From positions 1 through 6,361 of the forward strand of contig CAJYHD010000328.1 in the NCBI GenBank assembly GCA_913773715.1: DNA of 6,361 nucleotides. The letters are read 5' to 3'. A program made the translations under genes and the position numbers. The notes beneath the pieces were generated by a model. That model did not search any database. It was not told the origin of the DNA and saw nothing but the letters and a program-made list of their open reading frames with translations. The stretch is from an uncultured Sphingobium sp. (GTDB taxonomy: Bacteria > Pseudomonadota > Alphaproteobacteria > Sphingomonadales > Sphingomonadaceae). Below are positions 4,720 to 6,361 of the stretch, one piece after another. Within the stretch, counting starts at the first letter, position 1, and the number at the start of each line of letters is the position of its first letter.

Positions 4720-6361
4720 CAGCCGTTTGCCTTGGCGCCGTCCCCACGGCCATAACCGTAGCCATACTCATAGCCGTAGCCGTAGTGTGCCTTGCGCGCT
4801 TCAAACTTGGTCAGCACACCGCCTATCACGCGCGAGTTCGCGCTGGCCAAACGGCCGAGGGCGGTCTTTACCACGCTTGATCGGATACCATGGGATTCGA
4901 CCGCATAGATCACCCCCTCGACTCGACTTGCAATCAGCGGTGCATCCGCCAGCCCCATGACCGGCGGACTGTCGATCACGACGTGATCGTACATGGTCAG
5001 CAATCGTTCAATCAGCACCGACAATCGAGCGCCTGTCAGCAATTCGGCCGCGTTTGGCGGGATCGGGCCCGCCGACATGGCGGTGAAGCCAAGATCCGAC
5101 ATGGGAAAGATCATGGCCTCTATGTCGTCATGCCCCGACAGAAAATTGCTTAATCCGTATTCGTGACCTACTCCGCCCAAGTGGTGCACCGACGGCGAAC
5201 GCATGTCACCATCGACAAGGATAACCTTGCGCTGCGCGCGCGACAGCGTCGTCGCCAGCGCCAGCGCCGTCGTCGACTTGCCTTCTGCAGGTCGGGTCGA
5301 GGTGACAGCGAATGACCGCGGCACGCCATGCTCGGTAGTGAAGGCAAGATTCGTCTGTACCGCCAGATAGGCATCAACGAGATCGGACTTACGATCGAGC
5401 AGCGCCTCCTTGGGCGTTCCGCTATCAAGCTTGGGTACCGCACCCAGCAGCGGCAGGCCCAGCCTGCGCTCGACTTCGCCAGGATCGGCGATCGCCTCGT
5501 CGATCTGTTCCAGCCCGAATGCCAGCAATGTACCGAGCCCCAATCCTGCGAGCAGCGACACCATCAGGTTGATCAGCAGACGCGGGCTAGACGGCTTCTG
5601 AGGCACATCGGCGGGATCGACCACCGAGACGTTGTTGACGCCCACTCCCCCCGCGACACCAATCTCCTTGAAACGTTGCAACAACCCGTCATACAGAGCG
5701 CGGTTGGTATCAACTTCCTGCTGATAGATGTTGTACTGTATCGAGCGTCGGCGAAGGTCGAGGTAGCTCGATTTCAGTTCATCGACCTTTGCTTTCAGCT
5801 GCCGCTCGCGTTCTTGCGCTTCGCGATAATCCGCCAGGAGAGAACCGGAAACCCGCCCTTCCTCCCTTGCAATCGATCGATCCAATTGATCGATCTGTGA
5901 CTGAATTGCGCGTGCCGTCGGATATTCCGGCTCGAACTGAACCATCAATCGCTGATACTCGGCAGCCAGTTCCGCACGCTTCTGACGCAACGCATTGATC
6001 GCCTGATTGCGCAATGCCTCGGTTGACGCGCCCGCGCGGCCGGCTTGTTGATAACGAGCCTCCACCTGAATGCGGTCTGCCGTCGCCTGACCCAGCGCGG
6101 CGTTCAGCGCCGCAAGGTCATCGGCGACGATCGAACGTTCGGCCGTCGTCTTTCCGTCGCCGCCCGTCTGCGCAGGAAGATTGATAATCCGCTGCGCCGA
6201 TGCGTAACCGACCAGCTGTCGCTGTGACTCATCCAAGCGTTCTTTGGTCTGTGCAAGCTGGCGTTGCAAAAGGTTTCGGCCGTAGGACGTTGCCTGTACC
6301 TTGCGTTCCAAATTCGTCTGAATAAAATTTTCGGCCCATGCGTTTGCAACCTTTGCAGAAA
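4719..6361 (-). CDS. Polysaccharide co-polymerase / BY-type tyrosine kinase (ExoP/Wzc-like), 5' end beyond window
   Basis: This is an inner-membrane protein that controls chain length and export of exopolysaccharide and autophosphorylates on a C-terminal tyrosine cluster. Domains in order on the minus strand are: a long coiled-coil (about 6330-5700); a GNVR-type segment (EVDTNRALYDGLLQRFKEIG) leading to the proline-rich VDPADVPQKPSSP; the second membrane helix (about 5580-5515); and the cytoplasmic kinase. The kinase has Walker A STRPAEGKST (5271-5300), Walker A' VILVDGDMRS (5196-5225) and Walker B VVIDSPP (4962-4982). It ends in six tyrosines alternating with Gly/Glu (4752-4784). The frame is open to the window edge: before the apparent start at 6311, which is a TTG, it reads ANAWAENFIQTN, typical family sequence. 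That start is therefore false, and the N-terminal Wzz domain and first membrane helix lie outside. About 546 codons are visible of a usual 700 or more. It is the first visible gene of the operon and overlaps the next by one base. Confidence 0.96.
   Translation of the reverse strand, partial: SAKVANAWAENFIQTNLERKVQATSYGRNLLQRQLAQTKERLDESQRQLVGYASAQRIINLPAQTGGDGKTTAERSIVADDLAALNAALGQATADRIQVEARYQQAGRAGASTEALRNQAINALRQKRAELAAEYQRLMVQFEPEYPTARAIQSQIDQLDRSIAREEGRVSGSLLADYREAQERERQLKAKVDELKSSYLDLRRRSIQYNIYQQEVDTNRALYDGLLQRFKEIGVAGGVGVNNVSVVDPADVPQKPSSPRLLINLMVSLLAGLGLGTLLAFGLEQIDEAIADPGEVERRLGLPLLGAVPKLDSGTPKEALLDRKSDLVDAYLAVQTNLAFTTEHGVPRSFAVTSTRPAEGKSTTALALATTLSRAQRKVILVDGDMRSPSVHHLGGVGHEYGLSNFLSGHDDIEAMIFPMSDLGFTAMSAGPIPPNAAELLTGARLSVLIERLLTMYDHVVIDSPPVMGLADAPLIASRVEGVIYAVESHGIRSSVVKTALGRLASANSRVIGGVLTKFEARKAHYGYGYEYGYGYGRGDGAKANG

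Noticed and set aside
3944..4880. Several ORFs of 60-174 codons overlapping the 410-residue gene and the kinase gene in other frames
   Set aside because: They lie entirely over two well-supported coding frames, are Arg/Ala-rich as expected for shadow frames in GC-rich DNA, and match no family that I know.
5328..5900. A 190-codon plus-strand ORF
   Set aside because: It is antisense to the coiled-coil, GNVR and membrane region of the kinase, whose frame is strongly supported by family motifs.

Overview
The window looks like the chromosome of a sphingomonad-type alphaproteobacterium (Sphingomonas or a close relative). This rests on high GC in most genes, a C-terminal PEPxxWA-CTERM sorting signal at the left edge, and an ExoP/Wzc-like exopolysaccharide kinase at the right edge. 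The genus is inferred from protein style, not from a marker gene.

Layout. (1) Bases 1-188 (+) hold the C-terminal end of a PEPxxWA-CTERM protein, which is an exosortase substrate. (2) Bases 189-474 are non-coding, with small hairpins and a C7 run. (3) Bases 475-3126 (+) encode an 883-residue protein without a signal peptide. It has an N-terminal beta-helix/beta-roll-like region, a compact RTX (glycine-aspartate, calcium-binding) array and a C-terminal set of four DUF4214-type half-units. It is probably a type I secreted surface or matrix protein. (4) A 31-base convergent junction holds a hairpin. (5) A minus-strand cluster, read right to left, comprises a BY-kinase/polysaccharide co-polymerase truncated by the window edge (4719-6361), a 410-residue membrane-anchored TPR-like protein (3487-4719) and a small secreted protein with a regular RIxx helix (3158-3466).

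The minus-strand genes are tightly coupled: TGATG at the first junction, and at the second either an ATGA overlap or a 20-base gap, depending on the start. They therefore almost certainly form one operon for assembly and export of an extracellular polysaccharide. The kinase would control chain length and export. The two downstream proteins have no function I recognise and are candidates for accessory envelope components. The RTX/DUF4214 protein converges on this operon and the PEP-CTERM protein lies behind it, so three cell-surface systems sit side by side: an exosortase substrate, a probable type I substrate, and polysaccharide assembly. A functional link between them is inference.

No tRNA, rRNA, CRISPR array, insertion sequence or integrase was seen. 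The most notable points are the mosaic RTX/DUF4214 protein with its nested duplications and AT-richer patches, the uncharacterised coupled pair behind the kinase, and the spurious TTG start that hides the fact that the kinase gene runs off the window.
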